A stretch of 64,000 nucleotides of DNA from Thecamonas trahens ATCC 50062 (Eukaryota > Apusozoa > Apusomonadida > Apusomonadidae), in the NCBI RefSeq assembly GCF_000142905.1, contig NW_013657655.1:234981-298980 (forward strand), written 5' to 3'. This document shows positions 47,236 to 57,530 of this stretch, one piece after another. The notes beneath the pieces are model-generated. The model worked only from the letters and a program-made list of their open reading frames with translations, was not told the origin of the DNA and did not search any database. Position 1 is the first letter of the stretch. Each line of letters opens with the position of its first letter. A program made the translations under genes and the position numbers.

Positions 47236-49172
47236 CTACTCGGCAACAAAGGAAAACGGACGGACAATGTTGAGCATGTGGCGGACCGACTCGGTGAAGC
47301 GGTCCGAGGCAGCACGGCAGACCATGATGGCCTCCTGCAAGCACACCTCCTTGACGCAGTTGTACACGTTGCGGTGGAGGGCGAGGCCGTCCTGCTTCTC
47401 CTCAGTAAAGTGCTCCGAGTCGTCGTTGGCCTTGAGGACGGCGGCGTCGTGGTGGCGATGGTCATAGAGGATGGTGAGGTACGGCTCGATGTCGCTGCCC
47501 GGGTCGAGGCGCGAGGCCGCCGGCGCCTCTGACGCTGCAGCCTGGTCGAGAGCCTGGCGGATCTTGAGGACAGCCTTCTTGGCAGAGCGGCCGGCGTTCC
47601 ACTTGGAGTAGCCGAGCGAGAAAGAGGGCGCGAGGAGGCAGAGCTCGGCGTGGAGAGCGTCCTCGAGCGAGCGGTCCTTGACCCGAACACCAGTGAGGCG
47701 CGGGACTGAGGCATTGGTGGGAATCATGTTGATGCCAATGCGCGCGAGCTTAATCATGAACAGGTATGGCGAGAGCCGCGAGTTGCGCAGCTCCTTGAAG
47801 CAGTCGTCAAGCGGCTTTGTGAGCCGGCAGTAGCCCTCACCAATCTCGACGACAATCTGCATCTCGCCGCCCATGAGCGAGAGCATGGCCTTGTTGGGCT
47901 CGGCCGGCGCAAGGAGCCAGTGCTCAAACGGAAGGTCAATGTAGCGAGGCTGAAGGAGGGCGGTCGGTGCGGCGTGGATGGTTTCGAACGAGAGGACCCG
48001 TGTGACTGGGTCAAAGGTCGAAGCCTCGATGCCGTCGGTCCGCCAAATGCCGACCTGCGCGTCCCACCAGCCAAGCAGCGGCGACTTGGAGCGGACAAAG
48101 ACAGCGTCGGGGACGATCCATGTGATCTTGATGCGCTTCCACGACGGCGACGGCGCAACCGGTGCCGAAGCCGGGTCGGTCCCGGGCGGCACAATCGGAT
48201 AGCCGAGCCGGCGAACTGTGTGGGCGAGCTCGGTGACCGGGCGCAGCGTCCAGCCCTTGAGCGTCTTGGGCGACGGCGGAACGTCGAGCAGGTCAAAATG
48301 TAGGATGCCGCCAAGCGTCATGTATTCATCCGAGACCGAGGTCGGCGTTAGGTTGTCCCAGTTGGTGTGGACAAACCGCATGGCGACAGAGGCGAGGGCA
48401 AGGCCCTTTGAGATGGACGTGGTGATGCCGACGTCGCGGAACTCGCGCGACTTGACCCGCAGGTTCTTGGCGACGTTGACCCAGAGCGCGTAGCGGACGT
48501 CTGGGAGCGCCACCTCAACCTGGCACTCCAGCTTGTCGTCGGTAAATGCGTCGGCGTGCTGGATGAGGTGCGCGGTGAGGGCATCGATCTTGGTCGTCGC
48601 CACCGACCGGAGCTCGGCAACCTTGGCCTCCAGCCGCGCCATGGCCGCGGTGTCGCTCCGCTCAAACGCGCGTGCGAGGACTCGCTCAATGTCAGCCACA
48701 ACCACGTTGGACTCTTGCACCTTGTTGAGCGCCTCGACGTGGTCTGCGACAGAGGCTTCGGCCCAAAGTCGGAGGTACGTGTTCATCTCGCGCTCAGACC
48801 GCGGGTCCGGCAGAGGCTCGCACTCGACGTGGCGCGCCCACGCCTCGGCAGCTTCGGCGTCCGAGTCCCACAGCTCAACCTCGACCGTCCGTTCACCGAG
48901 CCAGACCTGGATCTCTGCGTGCTCCTCCTCACGCTTCTCCTGCTCCTCCTCGAGCTTGAGCTTCATCAGCTCGCGCTCCTTGGCCTGCCGCGCCTCCTCT
49001 TCGATCCGCTCGCGCTCCAGCCGCGCATACTCTTCAATCAGGGCCAGCCGCTGCGCCTCAGCCTCGGCTTTGGCCAATGCTGCCCGCTGCTTCTTGGTCA
49101 TCTTCTTCTTTTCCGCTTCTTAGTCTTCTTGCGCCCCACGCCGCCGCGCGACGTTGTGCCGTTGTCCGCCAT
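47236..49172 (-). CDS. DNAI7: DNAI7/CASC1 (IC97-type) axonemal dynein-associated protein; probable frame break near the start
   Basis: The main frame from MTKKQRAALAK (49101) to the TAG at 47238-47236 gives 621 residues. It has an N-terminal charged helix, DLLDVPPSPKTLKGWTLRPV in the middle and a C-terminal beta-rich domain. This is the CASC1/LAS1 family, represented in Chlamydomonas by IC97 of inner-arm dynein I1. An ATG at 49172 starts MADNGTTSRGGVGRKKTKKRK and would join this frame if the A4 run at 49109-49112 (T on the plus strand) had one more base, giving 645 residues with the Lys-rich start common in the family. The protein works in motile cilia. Either start is possible. Confidence 0.85.
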
Positions 49173-49947
49173 GGCAGTGTAGGGGGAAGGGGGGAGAAGG
49201 TGACAGAGGGGGAGGGAGACAAGAGGGACAGAGAGGTTGGAGTATGGGGAGGTGAGGAGGACGCACTCGATATGGCACGTTGGGTGGTAGGCGCCGTCGT
49301 GGTCGTAGGTCCGTCGGGCTGTAGGGGGGGAGGGGGAGGGGGGGGGAGGGGCACGTCGGGCGCGAAGGACTGCGTTCGTTGACAGCAGTGCCGCAGCAGG
49401 GCGTTTGGGGGAAGGGGGGGGGGGGGGTGGGGGTGTGAGGGGAGTTGGTGAGAGAAAAAATATTCGGTCTCGGTGGAGAAATGGTGGGTAACGCAGAGAG
49501 GGCGGGGGAAGGGGGGGGGGCGAGAAACGGACAGTCTTCCCGGGGTAAGGCACGGTGGCTTGTTTGTAGAACAACAGAGGTAACTTGACTCAGGTCCTTG
49601 GCAGGGACGACCAAGCGCAGCACATGCCACCTCCCGTGGCATCCCGTGCATACGGGCCGGCTGAACGAACTCTGTATGTGGCTGTGGTGAGCGTTCTGTA
49701 GCCTGTCACCGTCCCCCCCTGTCCCCCTCCCGCCCTCCTTCCTTGCAAGTCAATAGCAACCCGGGATGACGTCCACCATTTCGTTTGGCCAATAGGCTCA
49801 CGCGTGAGCGGGGGATATATCCCTTCGCGTGTGGCTAGGGATGGGAGTGGGTGAATAAGCTTGGAGAACAGGGAAGGAGTGTGAGCAGGACATTTGCACT
49901 TACTCTTGTGTGGCTTGGTTGTGATGGCGGTGGCTGGTGACGGCCGA
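49173..49947. promoter_or_regulatory. Divergent promoter region, DNAI7 / RNA-binding protein
   Basis: Several poly-G runs lie at 49325-49350 and 49408-49426. Toward the RNA-binding gene there is a TGACGT element (49767), a CCAAT box (49789) and the 12-bp palindrome GGGATATATCCC (49812-49823), spaced like a conventional promoter. No gene is seen between. Confidence 0.4.
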
Positions 49948-52432
49948 ATGGCGTGGTGCTGGCCTCTCGCTGTGGACGTGCGGGGATCTCGGGGGGGGGG
50001 GTCTGTCTTGGCCATGCGTCCCTCAACAGATATGTTGGCTCGCTGGATTTGAGAGTGACTCGCGAGGAACTGGAGCAGGTTGCGCTGGACGCACTGGCCG
50101 AGGCCGAGGAGGCGCTTGCGAGTGAGTTTGGGGGAGGAGGCGGCAGCAGCAGCAGCAAGCGGGGGCTCTCGTCAGAGCCGAGCGGGCGCGCCGGGCGCAA
50201 GGGCGGGAGTCGGACGGGCTCCAGCGGGCGCGGGGGCCGAAAGAGTAGGGGCAGTCGGCGGTCGTCGTCGCAGTCGGGCGGACGTGCGAGCTCGTCGCTC
50301 GGCACGGTTGTCTCTGCCAAAATCATTCTGGATGCCGAGACGCACGGGTCTGCCGGGTATGGGTTTGTGGAGTTTGAGACGCGCGAAGGTGCACAGGCAG
50401 CAATGCCGATTCTCCAGGGCCGGCGAGTGCGTGCGCTGCGGATCCGAATTAATTGGGCGGTGCAAGGCTCGCGGCGGGTGGCGGACGAGGACGGGCTGCA
50501 CTCGCTGTTTGTAGGCGACTTGTGCAAGTCTGTGGACGACGACATGCTGCACGATGCGTTTGCGCATTTTTCGAGCCTCACGTCGGCGCGGGTGATGTGG
50601 GACGTGCGAACCGGGACGTCGCGCGAGTTTGGGTTTGTCTCTTTCCGCGACGCCAGTGACGCCGAGCGTGCGCTCAAGACCATGGGTGGGACGATGCTGG
50701 GGCGGCGCCCGATCCGGGTCAACCGAGCCAACAAGAAGACGCACTCGAAGAACACTGCCGTGGGCACGGCAGCGGTGATGGTGGAGCGTGCGCCGAGCAC
50801 AGGAACCGGGGTCAAGGTTCCGACCGGCTCACGCGACGGCACTCTCGTCATGTACACCGACGGCGACTTTGGGAGGCTCTCTGCGCTCGGGCGCGGCTCG
50901 TGCGAGCTCTTCCTCTCCAAGCTCAAGTCGAAGATGTCTGTGGGCGAGTTTGAGGCGGCGCTTGCCAAGCACGGAGTCATTGAGACTATTGTGTACAACC
51001 GCAAAAAGGGCACGTGCCGGGTCACATTTGAGTCGCACCACCAGGCTGTTTCTGCCATCATCGGCCTGCACGGGTGGGCGCCGGCCGGCTGCCCACCGCT
51101 GCAGGTGGCGTGGTCCAACTCAGGCCGGTCGCGGTCGCTGCAGCGGACGGCGTCGGCGCCGATGGGACCGGCCAGTGGCAGATTTGGCGAGCGTGGGCGG
51201 AGCGGCGACTCGGCCGACGCGTCCCGTTGTGCTGGATTGACTGACACGCGTCCGCCGTCGTACCTCGCGCCGTCGGCGTCGATGGCGTTTGACGCCTACT
51301 CGGGCCTCGGCTCGGGCCATGGCTCGGGCGAGGTGAGAGACTTGTACGCGCCGAGGCGCGGGAGCTCGCGGCGAAGCCCGCTGAGCGGCGGAAGCAGTAC
51401 CAGTCATCAGTCGTCGGCGTCGATCTCACCCGACGCGATGGCGTACGCGCCGCCGCCGGGCTTTGTGAGCGCGGGCGGGTCGGCGCCGAGCATGGCAGCG
51501 CCGGGCTTTGGCGGCTATGGTCCGCCGCCAGGCATGGGCGGCGCCGCCGGGGTGGCGCCGGGCAGCAACGGGTTTGTGTACCCGGGCTACCCGATGCCGT
51601 TCGCGGCACCTGGGCTCGGCGGCTTTGTCCCAGGCATGTCGGATGCGATAGCCGGGCGCGACCCGTGGGCCTCACCAATGTTTGCCAACTCGACGGGCCT
51701 GTCCGGCTCGGGCATAGCGACCGGTCGCAACGGGAGGCCACTGTCGTACCCGCCGCGGGCCAATCAGTCGGAGCCGTCGAGCCCAACAGGCGTGGTTGCG
51801 CCCCCACTGGGCCGCTGCTGAGCGTGCCTGGTGACCGCGGCGAGCGCGGCGACCGGTCGCCGTCACCCTTCAACAACCAGCGGACCGGGACGACCGAGTC
51901 GCTCTCATCACGCTCGCCGTCGCCAACGCTCTACTCGCGCTCGCTCTCTGCCCAGTCGAGCACCTCGGGCCTCGCCGGTCTCGCGGCATCGCTCAACCTA
52001 GTCCCGCCGAGTCGGACCGGCGGTGCACCGCCGCCTGACGACGGCGAGGAAACGCCTGAGTCTGGCGAGGCGTCACCGACGCTCGGCCTTCGGCGGTCGT
52101 CGTCGCTCACCACCACGGGCGAGTCGCTCGCCTCGCTCAACCGGTCGCACTCGGAGACCGTCCCGCCGCGCTCGGTCTGGACCGACGACCGCATCTCTTT
52201 CCCTTCTATGGGCGGCGCCGCCGGCGCGCCCTCCTCTGTACCTGTCCTCCTCCTCCCGCATGCTTCGCTCTCACCGCACGTCTCGGACGACCAGTCCTGG
52301 CTCCCATCGTCGCCCTCGCTCCATAAGTCGCGGTCGATGACCGACGTGCGCTTGGCGCAATTGGCGTTTGAATCGGCACAGGAGCCCGCAATGGCTGCTC
52401 GCCCGCGCAATGGCGCTCCTCCACCGTCCTGA
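49948..52432 (+). CDS. Three-RRM RNA-binding protein (TIA-1/PUB1-like layout); frame breaks at both ends
   Basis: RRM1 starts at YVGSLDLRVTREEL (about 50030), is split by a Ser/Gly/Arg insertion, and resumes at GYGFVEFETREGAQAAM. RRM2 is HSLFVGDLCKSVDDDML...FGFVSFRDASDAERAL. RRM3 is CELFLSKLKSKMSVGEF...GTCRVTFESHHQAV. A Gly/Pro/Ser-rich C-terminal region follows. The main frame stops at 51819-51821, but one extra C in the run at 51801-51805 continues it (TGPLLSVPGDRGERGDRSPSPF...) to the TGA at 52430-52432. At the 5' end the only nearby ATG (49948) is one base out of frame across an 11-G run (49991-50001). It probably acts in splicing, stability or translation of mRNA. The 5' boundary is uncertain. 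Confidence 0.78.
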
Positions 52433-52573
52433 GTGCACCAGCCCTCCGCTCCAGCAGTCCTAGGAGCACGGCTGTCATTAAAGTCGCGGGAGCGCAGGCG
52501 CAGTGTGAGGGGGGGCGGGCATGGCTTTGGCTGTACTAGACTACCTGCTTGGCTGACAGGCTAACACGTTGGA

Positions 52574-53533
52574 TCAGCTGCGACGTGCAAAGCGCCGGCG
52601 CGGCTTGGGCTTGGATGAGTCAGAGCCAGCGCCGGCGGCAGCAACGGCGGCATCGGCAGCATGCTTGGCGGTGGGGGCCGAGGCCGAGGCCGAGGCCACA
52701 CGCGGGCGGCCGGCGACCAGGCGGTCGGCAACACCAGCCACCTTCCAGTCGTGGGCAACCAGGACGAGGTTCTCCTTTTCTGCGGCAAAGATCTTGGGCA
52801 TGTCCTGGGGCATACCCGGCTGGCCGCCGGCCTGGCCCATCTGCTGCTTGAGCAGCTTGGAATCGTCGGCGGCGTTGCCGTCGGACAGGATGATGTCGAG
52901 GATGCCGCGGAGGCCAAAGAGGTTGAGAAAGTACCACGAGAGTGAAGAGACGTACGCCACGTTGAGGTCCGAGAGCTGGATGCCCTGCTGGAGCATGGCC
53001 TTGAAGGGCGAGGTGAGTGGGAAGGGGACGCGAAGGATGACAAAGCCAGAGAAAAAGTAGTTGACGATGCCCATGGTGAGGATCTGCGGGACAATCATGG
53101 CCATCTGCGACGACATCATGTTCGACATGGCCGGGTTGTTGGCCATGGCATCGAGCGCGTTGACCTGCTCCCGCTCCTGGTTGTACATCCCGTGCTCGCC
53201 ATCGATGAAGAACTGCCGCCGCCGCTCAAACGCCGCACGCGGCAGCCAGTGCCCATGCGCCTCCAGTAGCTTGCCACGGCGGACCAATTGCCTGTGCGTG
53301 TGTGGAGATAAAGAGAGAGAGGAGGTTGGAGGGGGGTAGAGGACGTCCATNNNNNNNNNNNNNNNNNNNNNNNNNNNNNNNNNNNNNNNNNNNNNNNNNN
53401 NNNNNNNNNNNNNNNNNNNNNNNNNNNNNNNNNNNNNNNNNNNNNNNNNNNNNNNNNNNNNNNNNNNNNNNNNNNNNNNNNNNNNNNNNNNNNNNNNNNN
53501 NNNNNNNNNNNNNNNNNNNNNNNNNNNATTCAT
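52574..53533 (-). CDS. EMC3: ER membrane protein complex subunit 3 (N-terminus in a gap)
   Basis: The last exon, from about 53291 (CAG acceptor) to the TGA at 52576-52574, encodes QLVRRGKLLEAHGHWLP, then NNPAMSNMMSSQMAMIVPQILTMGIVNYFFSGFVILRVPFPLT, MLQQGIQL, SSLSWYFLNLFGLRGI and NAADDSKLLKQQM. These match EMC3 in order. EMC3 is the Oxa1/YidC-family core of the EMC insertase for tail-anchored and multi-pass proteins in the ER. The first helix and start must lie in the N run (53351-53527); an ATG at 53533-53531 just before the gap is a candidate start. The C-terminal tail (AAAGAGSDSSKPKPRRR) is longer and more basic than in animals. Confidence 0.9.
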   Translation of the reverse strand: MNXXXXXXXXXXXXXXXXXXXXXXXXXXXXXXXXXXXXXXXXXXXXXXXXXXXXXXXXXXXMDVLYPPPTSSLSLSPHTHRQLVRRGKLLEAHGHWLPRAAFERRRQFFIDGEHGMYNQEREQVNALDAMANNPAMSNMMSSQMAMIVPQILTMGIVNYFFSGFVILRVPFPLTSPFKAMLQQGIQLSDLNVAYVSSLSWYFLNLFGLRGILDIILSDGNAADDSKLLKQQMGQAGGQPGMPQDMPKIFAAEKENLVLVAHDWKVAGVADRLVAGRPRVASASASAPTAKHAADAAVAAAGAGSDSSKPKPRRRFARRS

Positions 53534-53683
53534 AGGCCACGACTCAAGCGGGAGACCGGGACGCACGGGGGGGGGGGGGGGGGGGCGGGGCGCGGTGGGA
53601 GCGGGGGGCGGGGGTAAGGCGGTACACGACTCGAGTCTCGCTGTGAGGCCGGGGTGTAGGACGGTGACGGAGAAAAGGACACG
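53534..53683. promoter_or_regulatory. Short divergent promoter, EMC3 / CRT-like transporter
   Basis: About 150 bp with a run of G at 53568-53585 and no TATA element. Confidence 0.35.
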
Positions 53684-55162
53684 ATGGCTGGCTTCGATGT
53701 GCAAGGCGGGCCGTGGGCGGGCAGCGACAACGAGCCTCTGCTGGGAGGCGGCGGAAGTGGCGCCAGTGGGTCGTCGGGCCGGACGGCGAGCGGGCGGAGC
53801 CGGATGCGATCGATGAGCGGCCTGGGCGCAGCGACGGCCGTGGATCGGCTGTTTGTGCTGCGGCCCGAGTGCGGCTGCCTTCCAAGCTCGCTGCTCTGCT
53901 GCTTGCGGCCGGCGATTGTGACCAACGCCGCCCTGCACCACGAGCCGGACGAGGCTGGGCGGCGCAGTGCTGTTGGTGAGGCGCCCGGCTACGGATCGGT
54001 GCAGGCGGTGGACGGCGCGGACAAGGAGAGTGGATCGGGTGGGCCGACGCGTCCGTCACGTGTCCTCGCCCTCCTCGGGCTCACCATCCTGTGCGTCATG
54101 TCGGGCGTGGGCAACAACGTGACGTTTGTGCTCATGGCCGACGCCGTGCCGTCGCCATCGTTCCTCCTCTACGCCACTACTATTGTGTACACGCTGATGT
54201 ACGGGGTGTGGTATGGGTTGCAGCGATGGTTTGGGGCGCGGAAGCGGATCCCGGTTCTGCCAGGCGCCGGCGACGAGCGCCACGCCGGGCGGATGTACTC
54301 GGGCCCGCGGCGCAAGATGCTCCTGCTCTACGGCGCATCCGTGGCCCTCATCACCGTCAACGGAGTGTTCTCGCAGTACTCGGACCCGCACGTCTCGGGC
54401 CTGCTCCAGTCGGTTGCCAACCAGCTGACGCTGCCACTCACGGCTGCGCTGGCCGCCACCATCCTCAAGTCACCGCTGACCAAGGTCGAGTGGATCGGTG
54501 CCGGTATTGTGCTCATCGGCTCGCTGCTCCCCATCGTGCCGTCACTCATCTCGCCGTCGCCCACGGGCTCGGCCTCCAACTCGCCGTTTTGGATCGCCAT
54601 GTTCCTTGTCTCGGACATTCCTTCTGCCTTTGTCAACATCGCCGAGGAGGCCATTCTCGACGACGAGGGCATGGCCGCCGATCCCATCCACTACCTCTTC
54701 TACACCAACCTGTTCACCATTCCGCCGTACGTCGCTTGCATCTTTGTGGACCTCATTCCGGGCTTTGGCCCCGGCGGCTCGCTCACCGACGTCATGCACG
54801 CCCAGAAGGAGGCCTGGCAGTGCTTCTTCTCCTCGGTCGATCCACTGCCGCCCGGCTGCCGCCCGCACGCCTGGATCTACGTCATGGCGTTTTGCCTCGC
54901 GTACATCATCTACTTTTTCCTCCTCGCTGTCGTCACCAAGCACGAATCGGCCTCGTTCCAAGCCCTCGTCTCGGCCTGCGTCGTCCCGGCTTCGGCCATC
55001 GCCTTTTCGTTTCCCTGGCTCGTCGGCGCCAGCGTCGCCACTCCCCTCAACGACTACGTCCTCATAGGCATCGTCATCATCCCCATCGGCATCGCCGTCT
55101 ACAAGCTGGATGACTTTGTCACCGACCGCGTCGCCCCTGTCCCGCTCATTGCCCGTCACTGA
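53684..55162 (+). CDS. CRT-like (chloroquine-resistance-transporter-like) drug/metabolite transporter
   Basis: This 492-residue protein has a disordered Gly/Ser-rich N-terminus of about 125 residues with a LRPECGCLPSSLLCCLR patch, which is probably palmitoylated. About ten hydrophobic segments follow. Family features include GVGNNVTFVLM, the QSVANQLTLPLTA motif after NGVFSQYSDPHVSG, a long luminal loop with Cys residues (WQCFFSSVDPLPPGC) and the closing helices. CRT and CLT proteins (drug/metabolite transporter superfamily) export small peptides, amino acids or thiols such as glutathione from vacuoles or plastids. Substrate and membrane are not determinable here. The start at 53684 is the first ATG. 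Confidence 0.85.
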   Translation: MAGFDVQGGPWAGSDNEPLLGGGGSGASGSSGRTASGRSRMRSMSGLGAATAVDRLFVLRPECGCLPSSLLCCLRPAIVTNAALHHEPDEAGRRSAVGEAPGYGSVQAVDGADKESGSGGPTRPSRVLALLGLTILCVMSGVGNNVTFVLMADAVPSPSFLLYATTIVYTLMYGVWYGLQRWFGARKRIPVLPGAGDERHAGRMYSGPRRKMLLLYGASVALITVNGVFSQYSDPHVSGLLQSVANQLTLPLTAALAATILKSPLTKVEWIGAGIVLIGSLLPIVPSLISPSPTGSASNSPFWIAMFLVSDIPSAFVNIAEEAILDDEGMAADPIHYLFYTNLFTIPPYVACIFVDLIPGFGPGGSLTDVMHAQKEAWQCFFSSVDPLPPGCRPHAWIYVMAFCLAYIIYFFLLAVVTKHESASFQALVSACVVPASAIAFSFPWLVGASVATPLNDYVLIGIVIIPIGIAVYKLDDFVTDRVAPVPLIARH

Positions 55163-55504
55163 GCTGCGTCCCAAGCCGCGCTCTGCCACCTCTCGCCTGG
55201 CCCCACCCTGCTCTCTCTCGGTCGTCGCCTCGGTGCAGACTCTACGCAGACACCCGATGCCACCATTAGCCCCCCCCCCCCCTGATCCATGCCCTCATCC
55301 ATCCGTAATCGTAAATCTCAGCTCCAAAGCACGCGCATGCACGCTGTGTCACCAATGCGCGTCATTGTCTCTATTTCGCCCGCCACTTCCACTTCCGCCA
55401 CCTCCTCCACCACACGCCGTCCCCTCCCTCCCCCCTCCCTCCTGCCTACCCTAACCCTAAAGCACGAGCACACCTGTCTCCCAGCCCCCTTCCGGCCGGC
55501 ACAC
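55163..55504. other. Intergenic region upstream of the U-box gene
   Basis: This 342-bp region is pyrimidine-rich, with a C10 tract near 55270-55280 and one CCCTAACCCTAA pair at 55449-55460. No gene is seen. Confidence 0.45.
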
Positions 55505-56424
55505 ATGGTCTCCAAGTTCAACTTTGCCGCCCTGGCCACCCTGGTCACCGGCGGCTCGTTCTCCTTCCTCTCCTCCTCCGCCCCTTCGGCTTCGTCCGCC
55601 GCTCCGCCCTCGGCTGCCTCCGCCACCGCTCCGCCCGCTCCGCCCGTGCTGCCTGCTCCGCCCGCTCCACCTGGCTCGGCATCGGTTCCGGTCGCGCCGC
55701 CTGCATCCGGCCATGGCTCGACACCGTCGTTCATGTCGTCGCTCTCGCGGCCAGTTCGCCCGCGTCCGCCGGGTGCCGCTACGCTCCGACGCGGGGCGGC
55801 GACGCTGGCGCGCGATGGCTCGCAGAACGCACCACAGACAGCCACAGGCTATGGAGCATGGCTGACTGCAGCAGGCAAGGCCGTGCTGGGAGTCACCGCT
55901 CTTGGAGGCGCAGGTGCGCTCGCTGTCTACGCCTACAACTGGCACAAAGCCCGCGTCCAGGCTGATGTGCGCAAGGTACGCCGCTGTCGTCGCTTCCTCT
56001 CTTCCCACCCCACCCTCCCCTCCCCCCCTGCATACCCTACTCACCATTGCTCTCTCCACCACCTACACAGCGATCTGAGCAGCTCCATCGCGAACGTGTG
56101 GCGGCGCTCGTGACCGGCTCGCCCGTCCCCGACGAGTACGTCGACCCAATCACCCTCGAGCTGATGAGCGACCCGGTCCTCACCGCCGACGGCCACACTT
56201 ACGAGCGCGCCGCTATCGAGCGGTGGCTCGCCGACCACAACACCTCCCCCAAGACCGGCCTCCCACTTCCGTCCAAGGATCTCATCCCCAACTACGCACT
56301 CCGCAACGCTATCCAGCGGTTCGAGGCCGAAGTCCTCGCCGCCGCCGCAGACTACGAGATCGACAACCTCAAGCCGGTCGATCCGAAGGACACTCTCGGC
56401 CTTGCTGTCTCCTTCCACTCGTGA
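55505..56424 (+). CDS. Membrane-anchored U-box E3 ubiquitin ligase
   Basis: Exon 1 is 55505-55975 and exon 2 is 56071-56424. The 95-bp intron runs GTACGC to CAG in phase 0. The product is 274 residues. The N-terminal part is Pro/Ala/Ser-rich and includes a hydrophobic helix (AAGKAVLGVTALGGAGALAVYAYNW, about 122-148), so the ligase is likely inserted in a membrane. The U-box (about 176-245) has DPITLELMSDPVLTADGHTYERAAIERWL and SPKTGLPLPSKDLIPNYALRNAI. It should recruit E2 enzymes and ubiquitinate proteins at its membrane. The Ser/Arg-rich, acid-poor N-terminus could be a mitochondrial signal, but this is weak. Confidence 0.85.
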
Positions 56425-56755
56425 ACCGAGTCGAGGATGCTCCCGTCCCTCCCCCCTCCTCCTCTCTGGCCCTTGCGTCATGTAGACCGACTCGGACTCG
56501 GCTGCCCAGTGTCCACACGAGGAGGGCAACAAAGACAACGAGGTGAAGTGCCTTGACCTTGAAGCATCCCTGCCCCATATCCACCGCCCAAACGTCTTGC
56601 TCATCCCCTCCCTCTACGCGCAGATCCAAGCATCAGGCACATTGTGGCGGACGGCATGACTTGCTGTCTCCCCGCCAAATGGCCAATCAGCCAGTCACCA
56701 GTCACCGCCGCCAGCACTGCCACCGCCTCTCTCGCACCCACCCAAACGCTCCATC
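56425..56755. promoter_or_regulatory. Upstream region of QCR7
   Basis: 331 bp between tandem genes. It is C/T-rich, with no recognisable element and no gene. Confidence 0.35.
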
Positions 56756-57456
56756 ATGGCCTCTATGCCCGCCATTGTCGAGCAGATTGCGGCCTCGCCT
56801 GCTGTCCGCTCGCTTGTCCACCGCTTCTCCGAGTCCTTCCGTGTGGCCTCTGGCTACCGCAAGTTCGGTACGTCCGTCCTCTTTGTCGTCTCCTCCCGCC
56901 ATGCCCATGCCCCCCCCCCCCATGCCGCCTTTCTCTCGCTGCCCTTCCCAAAATTTCCCCTCGGGCCGACCACCCTGCCCCCTCCCCACCCCTTCCGTTT
57001 CACCCAGCACGCACCCGCTCCCGCTACCCACTCCCGACACACCCGCACACTGAGACTCACTTCAAGTTCCACACCGTTTACCTGCACTCCACTTGCCCAC
57101 GCCCCTCCCCAACCCCGCCTCGCCGTCTACCCATTCGCCTTGCGACCGGATCGGATCGCTCACCCGCTCGCCGCTCGCCGCTGCCCAAATCGCTGCCGTC
57201 TGCTGCCACAGGCCTCCGCCATGAGGACATCATCATGGAGTGCGATGTCGTGCAGGAGGCGATCAACCGCCTTCCTGAGGAAGAGCTCCAGGAGCGCAAC
57301 TTCCGCTTCTCGCGCGCAATCAACATCTCGGCCAAGAAGGCTACCCTCCCGGCTGCTGAGCGCACCTCGCCCGCTGACGACGTCGAGTACCTCACCCCGT
57401 ACATCCGCAAGGTGCAGCAGGAGCAGGACGACCTCATCGAGTGGGACAAGTACTGA
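56756..57456 (+). CDS. QCR7: Ubiquinol-cytochrome c reductase 14-kDa subunit (complex III, QCR7/UQCRB)
   Basis: Exon 1 is 56756-56867 (MASMPAIVEQIAASPAVRSL...ASGYRKF) and exon 2 is 57212-57456. They are joined across a 344-bp GTACGT...CAG intron with the codon GGC split after its first base. The 118-residue product continues GLRHEDIIMECDVVQEAINRLPEEELQERNFRFSRA and ends EYLTPYIRKVQQEQDDLIEWDKY, as in UQCRB (GL-RDDT-Y...EAIRRLP, RFR-KRA, LEPYLKEV). It is a matrix-facing structural subunit next to cytochrome b. Size and order are normal for the family. Confidence 0.93.
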
Positions 57457-57530
57457 TTCTTGCTCCGCCCCACCCGTCCCCCAATACACACACAACACAC
57501 ACACACCACTTATCAAAATGCTCGTCTTAA

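Noticed and set aside
55449-55460. CCCTAACCCTAA, the TTAGGG telomere repeat
   Set aside because: Only two units inside a pyrimidine-rich leader; this is expected by chance and shows no array.
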